Of a DNA stretch of 64,000 nucleotides, positions 16,670 to 25,033 are shown in pieces. Source of the DNA: Streptomyces lacrimifluminis (GTDB taxonomy: Bacteria > Actinomycetota > Actinomycetes > Streptomycetales > Streptomycetaceae). The stretch lies in contig NZ_BMMU01000001.1 of NCBI RefSeq assembly GCF_014646095.1, forward strand, positions 372,001 through 436,000, read 5' to 3'. The notes under the pieces are model-generated. The model was not told the DNA's origin. It made no database searches and saw only the letters and a program-made list of their open reading frames with translations. The translations under genes were made by a program, and so were the position numbers. Position 1 is the first letter of the stretch. Every line of letters starts with the position of its first letter.

Positions 16670-18541
16670 TTACTGCTTCTCGTTCTCGTCCGCTTCCTTC
16701 TCGCACTGCAGGGCCGTCTCCCGGGACGGCCCGCCGTATGTGGAGCTGATCCGGATGTCGCCGGGCTGCTCGACGGTCAGCTTGGTGAACTCGCCCTCGT
16801 CCGTCAGGCAGCCGTTCTCCGCCCACAGCCAGGGCGAGTACGCGATCCGTACGGTCACCTCGCCGGCTTTCGGCATCCGGACGACGAGGTTGGCTCCGTC
16901 GGCGCTGACCACGGAGGCGGGCTTGTCGACCAGCGGGGTCGCGTTCTTGACCCGGTAGATCTTCCAGTTGGCGTCCTCCCAGACGGGCTGGAGATAGCTC
17001 GGCCCGCTGGTCACCAGGGCGTGTTCCAGCTTCGCCGGGCCGTCCGGTTCCCCGTTGACGAGGACGACGAAGCCCACCGCCCACTGGGACAGCCAGGCCT
17101 TGTAGGCCTCGGGGGAGAAGCCGCCCTCGGGCTCCGCCGTGCCGCCGTGGCCCTCGTAGAAGAGCCGGCCCCGCTCGACGTCGGCCTGCCGGTTCCAGCC
17201 GCGGGCCATGTTGATGTACGGGGCGAGGATGGCGGCCTCGCGGTGGTCCCGGGCCGGTACGACCTCGACGCGCGTCTGCTCGGCGCCCAGCCGTTTCAGC
17301 TCGTTCACGACGCCGTCCGTCTTGACGGCCCACTCGGGCACCGTGGTGTTGGTGACGATGTCGGCGATCGTCTTGCCCGACAGCCAGCTCACGGAGACGG
17401 CCATCGCGAGCCCGAGGGCCACCATGCGCCGCCTGGACGTGAACCAGGGGTGGGGGAGGGGAAAGGGCAGCCAGGAAGTCGTACCGGTACCGGTACCGGC
17501 AGGGGTAGGGGTAGCCGTGTCAGCGGCGGTGGCGGGTGTCAGGGCAGCTGCCCCGGTCCGCTCCTCGCCCGGATCCTCACTCCGCCGCCCCTCGCCCGCC
17601 TCCTCGGCCTTCCCCCACCCGGTCCGGTACATCATGATCGCGAGCAGTGTCGCCGGGGCCGCCAGCTCCGAGAGCCGCTCGACGTTCGTACCGATCGGGG
17701 TCGGGATCAGGTAGCAGAGGACCACGCCGACCGCGTACACCGCGGCGCCCAGCCGCAGGGTGCGCCAGGCGCTCGGGGCCGTCAGGACGATGATCGCGCA
17801 CAGCACGACGGGCGGCCATATACGGGAGAACGGCATCGGCTGCTCGCCCTCGAACGGGAACAGCAGCGTCGTGACGCCCACGACGGCCACCGGGGGCACC
17901 AGCAGGGCCGCGGCCCTGCCCCAGTCGCGCGACAGCAGGTAGGCGGCGCCGACGACGAGGACGAACAGACCGGCGACGGGGCTGCCGGTGGTGGCCAGGG
18001 TCGCGCACAGGGCGGCGATGCCGAGATGCCGTGCGCCGCGCCCGTTCACCACGGCAAGGACGGCCGCCATCCCGAAGGCGGTGCCCAGCACGAACGTCGA
18101 GCGCCCCGAGATCACCTGGCACCACAGCGAGAACCCCACCGCCAGGGCCGGCCACAGCGGCTTGCGCACGCCTGTGCGGGCGACGAGTTCCGCACCGAGG
18201 AGCGTCGCCGCGACCCCGGAGAGCATGGTGGCCGCGACGACACCGATGGCGGCCATCAGGTACGGGGACATCAGGCTGTAGTTGGCCGCGTGCAGACCGC
18301 CGTACCAGAACAGGTTGTACGCGGAGTCCGGGTACATCTTCGCGAACTCGGCCCACGCCACCTGGGCGGCCAGGTCGCCGCCGCCGGTCGCGAACACCGC
18401 CCACCACACGAAGTACAGCGGCACCGCGCACGCGGTCACCGTCAGTGCCACCCGGTGGCGCTCGTGCCACACCTCACGTGCCTGCGTGGGCTTGTCGGCG
18501 CGCATGACAGGTCTGCGTGGGGTCAGCTCGGCAAAGGCCAC
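16670..18541 (-). CDS. Polytopic membrane protein with C-terminal extracytoplasmic domain (possible GT-C type glycosyltransferase)
   Basis: The GTG start at 18541 gives 623 residues; the frame is open further up, and ATG codons at 18661 and 18703 are alternatives. About ten hydrophobic helices occupy the first two thirds, beginning with VALTVTACAVPLYFVWWAVFA. The first external loop carries WAEFAKMYPDSAYNLFWYGGLHAANYS. A Thr/Ala/Pro-rich linker precedes a final helix and a soluble domain of about 200 residues (VVPARDHREAAILAPYINMARGW and following). Acidic residues in the first loop and this layout recall GT-C glycosyltransferases, but no diagnostic motif proves it. It may act in envelope glycan assembly. 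It converges on the carboxypeptidase. Confidence 0.75.
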   Translation of the reverse strand: MAFAELTPRRPVMRADKPTQAREVWHERHRVALTVTACAVPLYFVWWAVFATGGGDLAAQVAWAEFAKMYPDSAYNLFWYGGLHAANYSLMSPYLMAAIGVVAATMLSGVAATLLGAELVARTGVRKPLWPALAVGFSLWCQVISGRSTFVLGTAFGMAAVLAVVNGRGARHLGIAALCATLATTGSPVAGLFVLVVGAAYLLSRDWGRAAALLVPPVAVVGVTTLLFPFEGEQPMPFSRIWPPVVLCAIIVLTAPSAWRTLRLGAAVYAVGVVLCYLIPTPIGTNVERLSELAAPATLLAIMMYRTGWGKAEEAGEGRRSEDPGEERTGAAALTPATAADTATPTPAGTGTGTTSWLPFPLPHPWFTSRRRMVALGLAMAVSVSWLSGKTIADIVTNTTVPEWAVKTDGVVNELKRLGAEQTRVEVVPARDHREAAILAPYINMARGWNRQADVERGRLFYEGHGGTAEPEGGFSPEAYKAWLSQWAVGFVVLVNGEPDGPAKLEHALVTSGPSYLQPVWEDANWKIYRVKNATPLVDKPASVVSADGANLVVRMPKAGEVTVRIAYSPWLWAENGCLTDEGEFTKLTVEQPGDIRISSTYGGPSRETALQCEKEADENEKQ

Positions 18542-18725
18542 TGCAACTTCCGTTTCGCTTCGGCTCGGGCGCGCGCGGACGACGGGCGGGTGTCTGTCCT
18601 GTGGAGGTCTCTCCGAGGTAGACGCTAATCGCACCCCGGGCGTTGGTTTGCACGGCCCCATGTGACCAGGCGGTGACCGAGGCATGACGAAAAAGAGCCC
18701 CATCAGCTTGGGATGGTTCCCGGGC

Positions 18726-18755
18726 GGGCGCGACCGGATAATTCCGGCCGCGCCC
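18726..18755. terminator. Hairpin terminator downstream of the MerR-type regulator gene
   Basis: GGGCGCG (18726-18732) pairs with CGCGCCC (18749-18755), with an inner CCGGA/TCCGG stem around a short TAAT loop. It lies about 70 bp past the stop of the MerR gene. Confidence 0.7.
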
Positions 18756-18767
18756 TTCCGGTCACCT

Positions 18768-18803
18768 CTCAGGGCACTCCTCAGGGCACTGCTCAGGGTC
18801 TCC
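18768..18803. repeat. Three tandem 12-bp repeats
   Basis: CTCAGGGCACTC occurs three times head to tail, the last copy being degenerate. It lies between the MerR gene's stop and the terminator hairpin. No function is apparent. Confidence 0.6.
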
Positions 18804-18825
18804 TACGGGTTCCCCCAGGGCATTT

Positions 18826-19707
18826 TCAGGAACCGATCGGGAACGCGATGTCGCACACCGCGTCGTCCGGTCCCGCCGCGTCCCAGTCCGCGAAGTACAC
18901 CTCGCGGCACGGCCCCACCGGCTCGATCCCCTGCCCGGCCAGCCACCGCTCCACCGCCTCGAAAGCGGCGATGATCTGCGGATGGGCCACCTGCGCCTTG
19001 GTGATCCGCGTGTACGCGAGCCGCCGGGCCGGTTCCACCCGTACGGCCGTCTCCCGGGTCCGCCCGTGTGCCTTCGCCCAGGCCCGCGCGGCGGTCTCGT
19101 CGGCGACCGGGACACACGACTCGGCCGGGCCGTCGCTCTCCATGGACACCTCGGAGTGGTAGACGACGAACGGCGCCGCCGTCACGCCCCCGCACTCCCG
19201 GGCCCCCGTCTCCAGCCGCCCCAGCGACGCCCCGATCCACGCGGGCAACTCATCCGCGAGAGTGTGCCGCGTCTCGGTCAGCACCACCCGCTCGGGCACG
19301 TCCACGGTCTCGACCACGAACGTTCCGTACAGCTCTTCCATCTCGGAGCTCCTCCCCGACAGTCGTCCACGGAGGTAGCCGGCGAGCGTCCGCTGACCCG
19401 CGATCCGCGCCTCGACGTCCGCCCAGTAGGCGGCGAGCCGCGCGGCGGCGGCCGTCCCGTCCAGCTCGGCCAGGGTCACCAGCTCGCCGATGAGGGCGAG
19501 TGGCATGTCCAGCTGCCGGAGCAGGGCCACCAGACGGGCGCGTTCGGTCTGCTCGGTGCGGTAGTAGCGGTAGCCGCTCGCCTCGTCGACGTACGCGGGG
19601 GCGAGCAGCCCGAGCCGGTCGTACAGCCGCAGGGCCTTGGGCGAGAGCCGGGCCCGCGCGGCGAACGCGCCGATGGTGAGCAGGTCGTCGTCCCCGTAGC
19701 CGTTCAC
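18826..19707 (-). CDS. MerR-family regulator with GyrI-like effector-binding domain
   Basis: GTG 19707 with GGAGG eight bases upstream gives 293 residues. The winged helix is at about 4-70 (LLTIGAFAARARLSPKALRLYDRLGLLAPAYVDEASGYRYY), then a coiled-coil dimerisation helix. A GyrI/SOUL-like domain ends the protein (RRLAYTRITKAQVAHPQIIAAFEAVERWLAGQG). BmrR/TipA relatives of this build sense toxic cations or drugs and activate efflux by untwisting a long-spacer promoter. Its own promoter region carries a MerR-type dyad (19760-19782), so it is probably autoregulated. Confidence 0.9.
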   Translation of the reverse strand: MNGYGDDDLLTIGAFAARARLSPKALRLYDRLGLLAPAYVDEASGYRYYRTEQTERARLVALLRQLDMPLALIGELVTLAELDGTAAAARLAAYWADVEARIAGQRTLAGYLRGRLSGRSSEMEELYGTFVVETVDVPERVVLTETRHTLADELPAWIGASLGRLETGARECGGVTAAPFVVYHSEVSMESDGPAESCVPVADETAARAWAKAHGRTRETAVRVEPARRLAYTRITKAQVAHPQIIAAFEAVERWLAGQGIEPVGPCREVYFADWDAAGPDDAVCDIAFPIGS

Positions 19708-19759
19708 CCCGACATCCTCCGTCACCGGGCACGGTCGGCCCGGTGACAAGGACGCTCAG

Positions 19760-19782
19760 CCTTGCCCCAGGGACAAGGTCAA
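19760..19782 (-). promoter_or_regulatory. MerR-type operator overlapping a TTGACC -35 element
   Basis: On the minus strand, TTGACC (plus positions 19777-19782) is followed directly by the dyad CCTTG-N9-CAAGG (19760-19764 with 19774-19778 in plus coordinates). A dyad inside a long spacer just downstream of the -35 is the hallmark of MerR-activated promoters. It lies 53-75 bp upstream of the regulator's start codon. Confidence 0.65.
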
Positions 19783-19786
19783 CCAC

Positions 19787-19833
19787 TGAACCGGAGCATG
19801 AACCGGAGCAGTGAACCGGGCCAGCGAACCGGG
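19787..19833. repeat. Four near-tandem copies of GAACCGG
   Basis: TGAACCGGAGCA-like units recur four times between the MerR promoter and the end of the glutathione peroxidase gene. This could be slippage-derived or part of the regulatory region. Confidence 0.5.
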
Positions 19834-19838
19834 ACAGG

Positions 19839-20366
19839 TCAGCCGATGGCCTTCTCCACCGCGCCCACCAGCTCGTCCGTCTCCGGCTCGGTCTGCGGGG
19901 AGAAACGGCCGACGACCTGGCCGTCGCGGCCGATGAGGAACTTCTCGAAGTTCCAGCGGATGTCGCCGGTGTGGCCCTCGGCGTCGGCGAACCCGACCAG
20001 GCGGTCGTACAGGGTGTGCCGGGCGTCACCGTTGACCTCGACCTTCTCGGTCATCGGGAAGGTCACGCCGTACGTCGCCGAGCAGAACTCGGCGATCTCC
20101 TCGGAGCTGCCGGGCTCCTGGCCCAGGAACTGGTTGCAGGGCACCCCGAGCACGGTGAAACCCTTCTCGGCGTACCGCGCCTGGAGCTTCTCCAGCCCCG
20201 CGTACTGCGGGGTCAGCCCGCACTTGGAGGCGACGTTGACGATGAGGACGGCCTTGCCCGCGTACTGGGCGAGGTCCGCGGAACCGCCGGTGAGGGCGCC
20301 GATCTCGACGGCGAGGGGGGAGTCGGCGAAGGGGGAGGAGGAAGGGGAGGTGGCATCTGTGGTCAT
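19839..20366 (-). CDS. Glutathione peroxidase-family thiol peroxidase (cysteine type)
   Basis: The 175-residue protein contains the GPx signature VNVASKCGLTPQY with C49 as peroxidatic residue, GVPCNQF (Q79), and WNFEKFLIGRDG. As in other bacterial enzymes, cysteine replaces selenocysteine, and such enzymes usually draw electrons from thioredoxin. It removes peroxides in the cytosol. The start codon at 20366 lies nine bases after the stop of the upstream ArsR-like regulator on the same strand, so the two are probably co-transcribed and the weak ribosome-binding site may rely on coupling. Confidence 0.93.
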   Translation of the reverse strand: MTTDATSPSSSPFADSPLAVEIGALTGGSADLAQYAGKAVLIVNVASKCGLTPQYAGLEKLQARYAEKGFTVLGVPCNQFLGQEPGSSEEIAEFCSATYGVTFPMTEKVEVNGDARHTLYDRLVGFADAEGHTGDIRWNFEKFLIGRDGQVVGRFSPQTEPETDELVGAVEKAIG

Positions 20367-20375
20367 GAGCGGATG

Positions 20376-21371
20376 CTAACTCCGGTAGGTGTGGGCCCCG
20401 GGTCCCGCCCCCGAAGCCTTGACCAGAACCTCACCGGCCGCCGTACGCGAGTACAGCACCGACCGCCCCGCCCGCCGCCGGTCCACCAGTCCCGCGTCCA
20501 GCAGCACCCGCAGATGCCGCCCGACGGAGCCGAGCGTCTGCCCCGTCACGGCGGTCAGCTGGGTGGTGCTGTGCGGTGAGTCGAGGAGGACGAGCACGGC
20601 GGCCCGGGCCGGTCCGAGGAGCGCCCCGAGGGAGGCGGACGCCCCGCGCCCACCGCGCTGCTCGGCCAGTGCCCCCGCGCACGGGTAGATCACCGCGTAC
20701 CGCTCCGGCTCCTCCCAGGCCACCCACCCCGACTTCGGCGTCACGGGGACGAAGACCAGCTCGGCGCCGGAGATCTCGCGGGGCGGGTACTCGTGCGCGT
20801 TGACCTGGAGCCGGTTGCCGCCGAGCCAGCGCGTGCCCGGCCGCAGCGCGTCCAGCACAGTGGCCCAGCCGCCCTGACTGACCTGAGCGGTCCGCGCGAC
20901 CACATCGGCTTCCAGGACGCGTCGGCGCCGGTCCCAGTACGGCAGTACAGCCTCCTCCCACACATACGTGAGGAGGTCGGCGGCGCGCTCCGGGAGATCG
21001 TCCCGGCCGACGAGGGCAGCGGGGAGCGGGCCGGGGCGGGAGAGGGTGAGGTGGCCGCGGGCGAGGGCGGGGGCGACCGTACGGACGCGATCGACGGCCG
21101 CGTCGAACGTCTCGCCGTACCGGGGCGTGGGGGTGAGGAAGTCGGCGGTCCAGTCGCGCCCGAGGCCGGCGTGGACGAGGAGCGCGGTCGTCGGGTCGTG
21201 CGCGAGACGCCGGCGGTACGCGGGCAGGTGGGCGGCCAGCCAGGCGCGCTCGCCGGGGTGCGTGGCCGCCCCCGAGTGCAGCAGCCGGAGGCTGGCGAAG
21301 GTCTCGGCGAGGGGCGAGATGACGAACCGGCTGCGGGCGAGGGTGTCGGCGTTCACCTGCCACCAGCCCAT
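20376..21371 (-). CDS. ArsR-like winged-helix regulator with long N-terminal domain (DUF5937 type)
   Basis: The 331-residue protein has an N-terminal DUF5937-like region of about 230 residues (MGWWQVNADTLARSRFVISPLAETFASLRLLHSG). A C-terminal winged helix follows (AAVLVLLDSPHSTTQLTAVTGQTLGSVGRHLRVLLDAGLVDRRRAGRSVLY). This pairing is common in Streptomyces and is typically divergent from an MFS transporter, as here. Start ATG 21371 is chosen over an in-frame codon 63 bases upstream because the upstream stretch lies in the divergent promoter. It probably represses the MFS gene through the palindrome at 21414-21431. The inducer is unknown. Confidence 0.85.
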   Translation of the reverse strand: MGWWQVNADTLARSRFVISPLAETFASLRLLHSGAATHPGERAWLAAHLPAYRRRLAHDPTTALLVHAGLGRDWTADFLTPTPRYGETFDAAVDRVRTVAPALARGHLTLSRPGPLPAALVGRDDLPERAADLLTYVWEEAVLPYWDRRRRVLEADVVARTAQVSQGGWATVLDALRPGTRWLGGNRLQVNAHEYPPREISGAELVFVPVTPKSGWVAWEEPERYAVIYPCAGALAEQRGGRGASASLGALLGPARAAVLVLLDSPHSTTQLTAVTGQTLGSVGRHLRVLLDAGLVDRRRAGRSVLYSRTAAGEVLVKASGAGPGAHTYRS

Positions 21372-21413
21372 GCCCGTATCCCCGTCCTCCGTCGACGTCG
21401 CGCATGACTGACC

Positions 21414-21431
21414 TTTCGCGCGTGCGCGAAA
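21414..21431. promoter_or_regulatory. Perfect palindrome in the ArsR-like/MFS divergent promoter
   Basis: TTTCGCGC-GT-GCGCGAAA, 8+8 bases, lies 43 bp from the regulator start and just before the likely MFS start. An operator here implies that the transporter's ATG at 21404, which would put the site inside the coding region, is not the real start. Confidence 0.65.
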
Positions 21432-21469
21432 CAATAACGGTGAGCGGGAGCCCCTCGCAGACTCCCCGG

Positions 21470-22693
21470 ATGCGCAGCTACTCCGCCCTGTTCCGTACCC
21501 GTGAGTTCACACCCTTCTTCCTTTCCACAGCGCTCAGTTCGGCCGCCTCGACGATCGGCGGCCTGGCCCTCGCCACCCTCACCTACCGCGCCACCGGCTC
21601 GCCCCTGCTCGCCGCCCTGAGCATGTTCGGCCCCCAACTCGCCCAGGTGGTGGGCGCGACGACCCTCCTCTCCGCCTCCGATCGCCTGCCCCCGCGCGCG
21701 ACCCTGACGGGCATCGCGCTCGCCTTCGCGCTCGGTACGGCGGCCATGGCTACCCCGGGCCTGCCGATCGGGGCGGTCTTCGCCCTGCTGTTCGTCCTGG
21801 GGCTGGTCGCGTCGCTGGGGGCGGGAGTCGGGTGGGGTCTGCTCAACGAGATCCTGGCGAAGGAGGGCTATCTGCTGGGGCGTTCGGTCTTCAACATGTC
21901 GAACGGGCTGATGCAGATCGCGGGATTCGCGACGGGCGGGGTCATGGTGGCGACCCTCTCCCCGCGCACCGCACTCCTGACCTCGGCGGCTCTCTACCTG
22001 ACGGGCGCGCTGACGACTCGCCTGGGCCTGACCCACCGGCCGCCCCGTCTCTCCGGCCGCCCGTCCATCGGCCAAACCTGGCGTACGAACGCCCAGTTGT
22101 GGTCGGCCCGGCCTCGCAGGCTCACCTACCTGGGCCTCTGGATTCCCAACGGCATGATCGTCGGCGTCGAGTCCCTGTACGTGTCCTACGACCCTGGCTC
22201 CGCGGGCACCCTCTTCGCCTGCGCCGCCCTTGGCATGCTGATCGGGGACGTGACGATCGGCCGGTTCGTGGCACCCCGGCTGCGACGTCAACTGGCCGTA
22301 CCGCTGCTGCTGTTGCTGGCGGTGCCGAATCTGCTGTTCGCCCTGACCCCGGAGATGTGGGCGGCGGCCGTGACGGTCTGCGTGGCCTCGGTCGGCTACG
22401 GCGCGAGCCTGGTCCAGCAGGAACGCCTGATGTCCCTCACCCCACCCGAACTCTCCGGTCACGCCCTCGGGTTGCACTCCGCCGGGATGCTCACGATGCA
22501 GGGCGTGAGCGCGGCCCTGGCGGGCACGATCGCCCAACTCACCTCCCCCGGAGCGGCGATGACGGTGATGGCGGCGGGCTCGGTGTGCGTGACGGCGGCT
22601 CTGGTGGCGGCGGGGCGGCGGGAGGGGCGCGGCCGGGGCGGAAGGGAGGGCGCGCTTTCGAGCCCGGCGGAGTGGTCGCGCTCCGGTACGTGA
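21470..22693 (+). CDS. Major facilitator superfamily transporter
   Basis: The 407-residue product from ATG 21470 begins MRSYSALFRTREFTPFFLSTALSSAASTIGGLALATL and shows about twelve hydrophobic helices, as in MFS drug/metabolite exporters. Alternative in-frame starts are GTG 21440 and ATG 21404; the latter would place an 18-bp operator inside the gene. It is divergent from the DUF5937/ArsR-like regulator, its likely repressor. The C-terminal tail is Arg/Gly-rich and soluble. The substrate is unknown. Confidence 0.85.
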   Translation: MRSYSALFRTREFTPFFLSTALSSAASTIGGLALATLTYRATGSPLLAALSMFGPQLAQVVGATTLLSASDRLPPRATLTGIALAFALGTAAMATPGLPIGAVFALLFVLGLVASLGAGVGWGLLNEILAKEGYLLGRSVFNMSNGLMQIAGFATGGVMVATLSPRTALLTSAALYLTGALTTRLGLTHRPPRLSGRPSIGQTWRTNAQLWSARPRRLTYLGLWIPNGMIVGVESLYVSYDPGSAGTLFACAALGMLIGDVTIGRFVAPRLRRQLAVPLLLLLAVPNLLFALTPEMWAAAVTVCVASVGYGASLVQQERLMSLTPPELSGHALGLHSAGMLTMQGVSAALAGTIAQLTSPGAAMTVMAAGSVCVTAALVAAGRREGRGRGGREGALSSPAEWSRSGT

Positions 22694-22792
22694 CTCCTGG
22701 CGGTCCCCGGACCGGGTGAGCAATTCCGCGCGCGGGAAGAACTGGGCAGGACATGCGCGGCTCGACCGGCTTGCCAAGGGGGACCCACTCGC

Positions 22793-24835
22793 ATGACGAC
22801 GCGTGACGAACGTACGGAGAAGGCGGAGAAGGCCGAGAAGGGGGACGGGGAGGACCGGGCGGAGAAGGCGGCGGAGGAGGTGACGGAGGAAGCCGCAGGG
22901 GAAACCGGTAGCGACGACGACGGTGTCTCCGAGTCCGAACGGCTTTTGTTCGGGGGGCCGTTGCGGTACGACATGGGATGGAACCATCACCAGGGTTCGT
23001 TTCTGGAGCTGGGGTTGCGGACCATGGTCGCGCGGATGCCCCGGCTTGTCGGCGCCACCATCCGGCTCGCCCACCGCGCCGACCCACGCGCCCTGCGTCG
23101 GGTGGTGATCGCCGAGTTGGGCGGGGGAGTGGCGCAGGCGGTCGGGCTCGTGGCCGTCAGCCGGGTGCTCACCCACCTGCTCGGCGACGGTGAGACCACC
23201 GACCGGCTGCGGTCCGCCGTACCCGCGTTGGTCGTCGTCGCGGTCACCGCGCTCGTCGGCGCGCTGCTGCGGTCCGCGTCCACCGCCGGTACCGGGCGGC
23301 TGGAGCCCAAGGTGTTCCGGGTGGCGACCGAGGAGTACCTGGAGCGGGTGGCCAGGGTCGAGTTGGCCGCCGTGGAGGACGAGGAGTTCCACAAGCTCCT
23401 CGATTCCGCGCAGTGGGGGGCCGAGTCCGCGCGGCGCATGATCCGGTTCTGTACGTCCGTCATGACGGCGAGCATCGCGCTGGCCGCAGCGGCCAGTGTG
23501 CTCACCGTGCTGCATCCGGCCCTCCTCCCGCTCCTCGCCCTGATGACGCTGCCCAGCGCCTGGAGCGCGCTCACCATCGCCCGACGGAGGTACGTCTCCT
23601 TCCACACCTGGGTCCAACACGCCCGCGCGGGGCAGCTGTTGGGGCGGCTGCTGATCGACACGCAGGCCGCGCCCGAGGTGCGGGTGCACAACATCGGGCC
23701 GTTTCTGCTGCGGCACTTCCGGACCATGGCCGAGACGGGGGAGCGGGAACAGACCCGGCTCGCCTCGCTGGCGGCCCGTACCGGGCTGATCGCCTCCGGG
23801 TGGACGGGCATCGCGACCGCCGGCGCGTACGGCGTGCTCGGGCTGCTGCTGTGGACGGGGGCCATGGATCTCGCCGTGGCCGGTACGGCGGTCATCGCCA
23901 TCCGGACCGGGTCCGCCAATCTGGAGGCGCTGGTCGTCCAGCTCAACCAACTCTACGAGGAGAGCCTGTTCGTCGCCGACCTGGAGCGGCTCTGCGGGGA
24001 GGCGGACCGTCGGCTCATCCCGGAGACCGGCCGCCCCCTGCCCGCCCACGTGGACGCCATCCACTTCGAGAACGTCTCGTTCACCTACCCGGGCACGGCC
24101 ACCGAACCCGCCCTCGACGCGGTGAACGTCACCATCCCCACCGGCCGGATCGTCGCGTTCGTCGGCAACAACGGCAGCGGGAAGTCGACCCTGGCCAAGC
24201 TGCTGTGCGGGCTGTACGCGCCCGATGCCGGCCGGATCCTCTGGGACGGCCTCGACTCCACCGAGCTGGACCGTGCCGACCTCTTCGACCGGATCGCGGT
24301 CGTCGCCCAGGACTTCTACCGCTGGCCGTTCACCGCCCGGGTCAACATCGCCATCGGCCGCCCGGACGCCCCGTACGAGGACGAACTCCTGCGCGCCGCC
24401 GCCGAGTACGCGGGCGCCGACGAGACCATCGCCGCCCTGCCCCGAGGGTGGGACACCCTTCTCGCCCGCGGTTACCGGGGCGGCCACCAGATCTCCGGCG
24501 GCCAGTGGCAGCGCCTCGGCATCGCCCGCGCCCGGCACCGCGACGCCCGCGTCCTCGTCGTCGACGAACCGACCAGCGCCCTGGACGCGGAGACCGAGCA
24601 GCGCGTGTTCGACCAGATCCGCAGCCTTGCCGCGGCGGGCCAGACGGTCATCCTGATCACCCACCGCCTGCACAGCGTCCGGCACGCGGACGAGATCTAC
24701 GTCCTGGAACGGGGCCGGGTCGCCGAACACGGCACGTTCGAGGCCCTGTTGAGGCCCGATGGTGACGGACCGGGGCTTTTCCGGCGGATGTACCTCGTGC
24801 AGTCGGAGCAGTACCGGCTGGACACCGAACGGTGA
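22793..24835 (+). CDS. ABC transporter half-molecule (fused permease and ATPase)
   Basis: The 680-residue protein begins with a highly charged tail of about 55 residues (EKAEKAEKGDGEDRAEKAAEE). An exporter-type membrane domain comes next, then an ATPase with Walker A GNNGSGKST (about 456), a Q-loop QDFYRWPF, signature ISGGQWQR (about 566) and Walker B VLVVDEPTSALD (about 588). The H-loop ITHRLHSV is intact. It should work as a homodimer or with an unlinked partner. The substrate is not predictable. The start ATG 22793 has AAGGGGG upstream. It lies 99 bp after the MFS gene on the same strand. Confidence 0.92.
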   Translation: MTTRDERTEKAEKAEKGDGEDRAEKAAEEVTEEAAGETGSDDDGVSESERLLFGGPLRYDMGWNHHQGSFLELGLRTMVARMPRLVGATIRLAHRADPRALRRVVIAELGGGVAQAVGLVAVSRVLTHLLGDGETTDRLRSAVPALVVVAVTALVGALLRSASTAGTGRLEPKVFRVATEEYLERVARVELAAVEDEEFHKLLDSAQWGAESARRMIRFCTSVMTASIALAAAASVLTVLHPALLPLLALMTLPSAWSALTIARRRYVSFHTWVQHARAGQLLGRLLIDTQAAPEVRVHNIGPFLLRHFRTMAETGEREQTRLASLAARTGLIASGWTGIATAGAYGVLGLLLWTGAMDLAVAGTAVIAIRTGSANLEALVVQLNQLYEESLFVADLERLCGEADRRLIPETGRPLPAHVDAIHFENVSFTYPGTATEPALDAVNVTIPTGRIVAFVGNNGSGKSTLAKLLCGLYAPDAGRILWDGLDSTELDRADLFDRIAVVAQDFYRWPFTARVNIAIGRPDAPYEDELLRAAAEYAGADETIAALPRGWDTLLARGYRGGHQISGGQWQRLGIARARHRDARVLVVDEPTSALDAETEQRVFDQIRSLAAAGQTVILITHRLHSVRHADEIYVLERGRVAEHGTFEALLRPDGDGPGLFRRMYLVQSEQYRLDTER

Positions 24836-24855
24836 GCCGGGCCGTAAACCGCACA

Positions 24856-24882
24856 GTGATTCACATCACAAGACCGTGATGT
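24856..24882. promoter_or_regulatory. CRP-like site and overlapping inverted repeat upstream of the lipoprotein
   Basis: GTGA-N6-TCAC (24856-24869) matches the CRP-family core. It overlaps ACATCAC (24863-24869), which is repeated inverted as GTGATGT at 24876-24882. The site is about 165 bp upstream of the lipoprotein start in an AT-richer stretch that ends with AAAGAAAGTAAAGG. Confidence 0.5.
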
Positions 24883-25033
24883 AAAGAAAGTAAAGGAAGT
24901 GTGCCTCGGGGGCGTGTGGGGCTGGCATGCTCATGCGTGGCTACCGAGGGGTAACCGTTCGTGCTCGATCCCCGGCCCAACCCCCGTGCCTCGTCCCGTC
25001 ATTCGATCAACTCGATCCCGAGGACCCCCACGC

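Noticed and set aside
14031..17333. A 1100-residue open frame antisense to the carboxypeptidase and membrane protein genes
   Set aside because: High GC content keeps antisense frames open. The opposite-strand genes have clear catalytic motifs and ribosome-binding sites, whereas this frame gives Gly/Arg-rich low-complexity sequence.
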